26,184 bases of DNA, taken from contig DASTNK010000177.1 in assembly GCA_035720945.1 (NCBI GenBank), positions 1-26,184 of the forward strand, written 5' to 3'. Shown here one piece after another: positions 23,778 through 26,184 of this stretch. The notes beneath the pieces were generated by a model that saw only the letters and a list, made by a program, of their open reading frames with translations, was not told the origin of the DNA and searched no databases. Positions within the stretch are counted from its first letter, which is position 1. Each line of letters starts with the position of its first letter. The stretch is from SCQX01 sp035720945 (GTDB lineage Bacteria; Pseudomonadota; Gammaproteobacteria; Burkholderiales; Burkholderiaceae_B). A program made the position numbers and the translations under genes.

Positions 23778-23888
23778 GACAGAATGTGTTGACCTACCCC
23801 CTCAATTACGGCTCTGCGCCTCAGGTTGTAAAACCCCAAGCGTAATCCGCGTCTCTTGAGGTGTGGTAGGTCAACACATTCTGTCTAG
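23775..23888. repeat. 114-bp element with perfect 24-bp terminal inverted repeats
   Basis: The arms 23775-23798 and 23865-23888 are exact reverse complements, each with CTAG at its outer end. Inside, ccctcaa 23799-23805 / ttgagg 23856-23861 and ttacg 23806-23810 / cgtaa 23841-23845 extend the pairing. The element has no coding capacity. It fills the gap between the convergent ygfA and metF genes and would form a very strong hairpin in either transcript, so it could be a bidirectional terminator. Its architecture is also that of a MITE, and the CTAG ends could be a target duplication. Confidence 0.85.
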
Positions 23889-23897
23889 ATCCCGGCT

Positions 23898-24731
23898 TCA
23901 GGCCAACCCTTTCCAGATGCTCAGCACGGCTTCAGCGCCATTGAGGGTGTAGAAATGCAGCCCCGGCGCGCCATGATCAAGCAACGACCGGCACAGTTGC
24001 GTGATGACATCGACCCCGAAAGCCCTGATGGACGCGCGGTCATCGCCGAAATCGGCCAGCCGCAACCGGATCCAGCGCGGGATTTCGGCGCCGCACATGT
24101 TGGAGAACCGCACCAGTTGCGAATGGTTGGTGATAGGCATGATGCCCGGCACGATGGGAACCGTGACGCCTTTTGCCCGGGCCCGCCCGACGAAATCGAA
24201 GTACGCATCGGGATTGAAGAAATACTGCGTGATGGCGCTGTTGGCGCCGGCTTCGACCTTGTCGACGAAACGATCCAGATCCCCCGCCGCCGTCGTCGCT
24301 TGCGGGTGGGTTTCGGGATAGGCCGCGACCTCGATGTTGAACCAGTCGCCACTGTGTTCCCGAATGAAACGCACCAAGTCGCTGGCGTAATGCAGTTCGC
24401 CAGACTGCGGCCCCATGCCTGACGGCATGTCGCCACGCAGGGCGACGAGACGCCTGATACCCTGTGCGCGATAACCATCCAGGATCTCGGCCAGCTCGGC
24501 GCGGGTCGACCCCACGCACGACAGGTGTGGCGCGGCGTCATAGCCCAGATTCTGCAACAGATTGACCGTATTGGTCGTGCCGGCGCGCGTGGAGCCGCCC
24601 GCACCGAACGTGACGCTGACATAGCTGGGGCGCACGACCAGCAACTGCTTGGCCGACCGCACCAGTTTCTCTTGGGCCGCGATATCGCGGGGCGGAAAGA
24701 ATTCCAGGCTGACCGCCTGCTCGATACTCAT
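23898..24731 (-). CDS. metF: 5,10-methylenetetrahydrofolate reductase
   Basis: MetF reduces 5,10-methylene-THF to 5-methyl-THF, the methyl donor for methionine synthesis, using FAD. The 277-residue length is typical for bacteria. Motifs are SLEFFPPRD (8-16) with the catalytic-type Glu10, VTFGAGGSTR (40-49), HLSCVG (69-74), ALRGDMP (97-103, Asp101 by the flavin in the family), ITQYFFNPDAYFDFV (167-181) and HFYTLN near the end. ATG at 24731 shares one base with the stop of the upstream holin-like gene (TGATG); a TTG one codon earlier is ignored. It is the last gene of the ahcY cluster and probably responds to methyl-cycle demand. Confidence 0.96.
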   Translation of the reverse strand: MSIEQAVSLEFFPPRDIAAQEKLVRSAKQLLVVRPSYVSVTFGAGGSTRAGTTNTVNLLQNLGYDAAPHLSCVGSTRAELAEILDGYRAQGIRRLVALRGDMPSGMGPQSGELHYASDLVRFIREHSGDWFNIEVAAYPETHPQATTAAGDLDRFVDKVEAGANSAITQYFFNPDAYFDFVGRARAKGVTVPIVPGIMPITNHSQLVRFSNMCGAEIPRWIRLRLADFGDDRASIRAFGVDVITQLCRSLLDHGAPGLHFYTLNGAEAVLSIWKGLA

Positions 24732-25066
24732 CAATACATCAACCTGGACAACAAGCCTGAAACCAGGCTATAGACGATGGCGCCGATGACGGCCCACCAG
24801 AAACCGCCGACCTGGAAACCCTTCAGGATCGACCCCGCGAACCAGAACACCAGCGCGTTGATCACCACCAGGAACAACCCCAGCGTCACGATGGTGATGG
24901 GCAGCGTCAACAGGATGAGCAACGGCTTGACCAACGTGTTGAGCAGACCCAGCACCAGCGCCGCGATCAGCGCCGACCCGAAGGACGCCACATTGATGCC
25001 CGGCAGGATGTAGGCCACGATCAGCAGCGCCACCGCGTTCAGTATCCAGACAAGAATGATTTCCAT
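24731..25066 (-). CDS. Phage holin superfamily IV-like membrane protein
   Basis: This integral membrane protein has 111 residues and four hydrophobic helices (about 3-20, 27-47, 53-75 and 86-108). The sequence, with INALVFWFAGSILKGFQVGG and NTLVKPLLILLTLPITIVTLG, is that of the small 'phage holin family' (PF04020-type) found on many bacterial chromosomes. A role in lysis is not implied, and the family's function is unknown. The start is ATG at 25066 with GGTGGAG upstream; the longer frame to 25141 lacks a ribosome site. It lies between ahcY and metF on the same strand, 123 bp after ahcY and coupled to metF by a TGATG overlap. This order recurs in Burkholderiales. Confidence 0.88.
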   Translation of the reverse strand: MEIILVWILNAVALLIVAYILPGINVASFGSALIAALVLGLLNTLVKPLLILLTLPITIVTLGLFLVVINALVFWFAGSILKGFQVGGFWWAVIGAIVYSLVSGLLSRLMY

Positions 25067-25189
25067 GGAACGACTCCACCTGTTGCGAAGCGCCAGCCAC
25101 GGTGCCATTGGGCAAACCGCAGCCGACGGCCCCGAGGCCACGCGTCGCGACCAGGCGCGGACGCATTAACGGCACGGGGCTCCGACGCG

Positions 25190-26184
25190 TCAATAACGAT
25201 AATGACCCGGCTTGTACGGACCATCGGCCGGCACACCGATGTAATCCGCCTGGTCGGGACGCAGGCGCGTGAGGGACACACCCAGCTTGTTCAAGTGCAG
25301 GCGCGCCACTTTTTCATCAAGATGCTTGGGCAGCACATACACCTGCCCCTTCTTGTACGCCTCGCCCCGCGTGAAGAGCTCGATCTGGGCGATGGTCTGG
25401 TTGGTGAACGACGCCGACATCACGAACGACGGGTGCCCGGTCGCGCAGCCCAGGTTCACCAGGCGCCCCTTGGCCAGCAGGATGATGCGCTTGCCATCGG
25501 GGAAAATGACGTGGTCAACCTGCGGCTTCACTTCTTCCCACTGCAGGTTTTCGATCGAGGCCACATCGATTTCATTGTCGAAGTGCCCGATGTTGCAGAC
25601 GATGGCCTGGTCTTTCATGCGATCCATGTGCCCGCGCGTAATCACATGATAGTTGCCCGTGCATGTGACGAAGATGTCGGCCTTGTCGGCCACCTCGTCG
25701 AGCGTCACCACCTTGTAGCCTTCCATCGAAGCCTGCAGCGCGCAGATAGGGTCGATTTCGGTGACCCACACCTGGGCCCGCAACGCCGACAACGCCTGCG
25801 CGCAGCCCTTGCCCACATCGCCGAACCCGCACACCACCGCGACCTTGCCCGCCACCATGACATCCGTCGCCCGCTTGATGCCGTCGACCAGCGACTCGCG
25901 GCAGCCATACAGATTGTCGAACTTCGACTTCGTGACCGAATCGTTCACATTGATGGCGGGCACCGCCAGTTCGCCCTTCTGCGACATCTGGTACAGACGA
26001 TGCACCCCCGTGGTGGTCTCTTCCGTGACCCCGCGAATCTGCGCCAGACGACTGGAATACCACTTCGGATCCACCGCCAAACGCTCACGGATGGCCGCGA
26101 ACAACACACGCTCTTCCTCGCCGTTCGGCTTGTCGAGCACGGCCGGATTCGATTCAGCCTTCGTACCCAGATGCAGCAACAGCG
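25190..26184 (-). CDS. ahcY: Adenosylhomocysteinase (5' end cut by the window)
   Basis: AhcY splits S-adenosylhomocysteine into homocysteine and adenosine, removing the inhibitor of methyltransferases. About 331 residues of the C-terminal part are visible; the N-terminus is beyond the right edge, and the frame stays open to the last base. The NAD-binding loop CGFGDVGKGCAQAL, the NVNDSVTKSKFDNLYGCRES segment with its substrate-site Asp and Lys, CNIGHFDNEID, and the C-terminal HYRY that completes the partner subunit's NAD site are all present. In many beta- and gammaproteobacteria an SAH riboswitch precedes ahcY; that region is outside the window. Confidence 0.97.
   Translation of the reverse strand, partial: LLLHLGTKAESNPAVLDKPNGEEERVLFAAIRERLAVDPKWYSSRLAQIRGVTEETTTGVHRLYQMSQKGELAVPAINVNDSVTKSKFDNLYGCRESLVDGIKRATDVMVAGKVAVVCGFGDVGKGCAQALSALRAQVWVTEIDPICALQASMEGYKVVTLDEVADKADIFVTCTGNYHVITRGHMDRMKDQAIVCNIGHFDNEIDVASIENLQWEEVKPQVDHVIFPDGKRIILLAKGRLVNLGCATGHPSFVMSASFTNQTIAQIELFTRGEAYKKGQVYVLPKHLDEKVARLHLNKLGVSLTRLRPDQADYIGVPADGPYKPGHYRY

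Noticed and set aside
24731..25066. Holin-like gene next to metF as evidence of a prophage or lysis system
   Set aside because: No other phage gene is present, and this small membrane family is a regular chromosomal neighbour of ahcY and metF in Burkholderiales.
1..26184. CRISPR arrays, tRNA or rRNA genes, complete insertion sequences
   Set aside because: No regularly spaced repeats, cloverleaf-like segments, rRNA cores or transposase frames were recognised in either strand.

Overview
The window looks like chromosomal DNA of a GC-rich betaproteobacterium. It is most likely Burkholderiales, probably Alcaligenaceae (the Bordetella/Achromobacter/Castellaniella side). The reasons are the trpE-trpG-trpD-trpC order, the ahcY - small holin-like membrane protein - metF cluster, dense operons, GTG starts and the protein flavour. 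This placement is inference; no rRNA or other marker is present.

Layout. 1-4488 (+): trpEGDC followed by a HIT-family hydrolase. 4673-9504 (+): an ABC importer of the BMP/nucleoside type (double ATPase, two permeases, Tat-type binding protein). 9505-10143: a 639-bp stretch without a confident gene, holding a 207-bp nested palindrome, a promoter and a structured leader. 10144-13069 (+): rhlE DEAD-box helicase, paired hairpins, then a nitronate monooxygenase. 13191-17944 (-): a branched-chain amino acid/amide-type ABC importer in the order binding protein-livH-livM-livG-livF. 18204-19727 (+): a 59-residue membrane protein and a MidA/NDUFAF7-type methyltransferase. 19765-23039 (-): CCA-adding enzyme and a lipoprotein soluble lytic transglycosylase. 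23076-23705 (+): 5-formyltetrahydrofolate cyclo-ligase. 23898-26184 (-): ahcY (5' end cut by the window), a holin-superfamily membrane protein and metF.

How the genes work together. The trp block turns chorismate into indole-3-glycerol phosphate; trpF, trpB and trpA are not in the window. AhcY, MetF and the cyclo-ligase all serve one-carbon/methyl metabolism: AhcY clears S-adenosylhomocysteine, MetF makes the methyl donor for homocysteine remethylation, and the cyclo-ligase returns 5-formyl-THF to the folate pool. Two complete ABC importers each use a binding protein with a twin-arginine signal. Many genes overlap by 1-17 bp, which suggests translational coupling.

No previously undescribed multi-gene system was found; the coding content is core metabolism and transport. 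The less explained signals are non-coding: the 207-bp palindrome (9573-9779), two copies of a 63-bp repeat 11.8 kb apart (11900-11962 and 23715-23777), a 114-bp element with perfect 24-bp terminal inverted repeats abutting the second copy (23775-23888), four ATATC direct repeats at 21/10/10-bp spacing between divergent genes (18131-18176), and a hairpin-rich rhlE leader.
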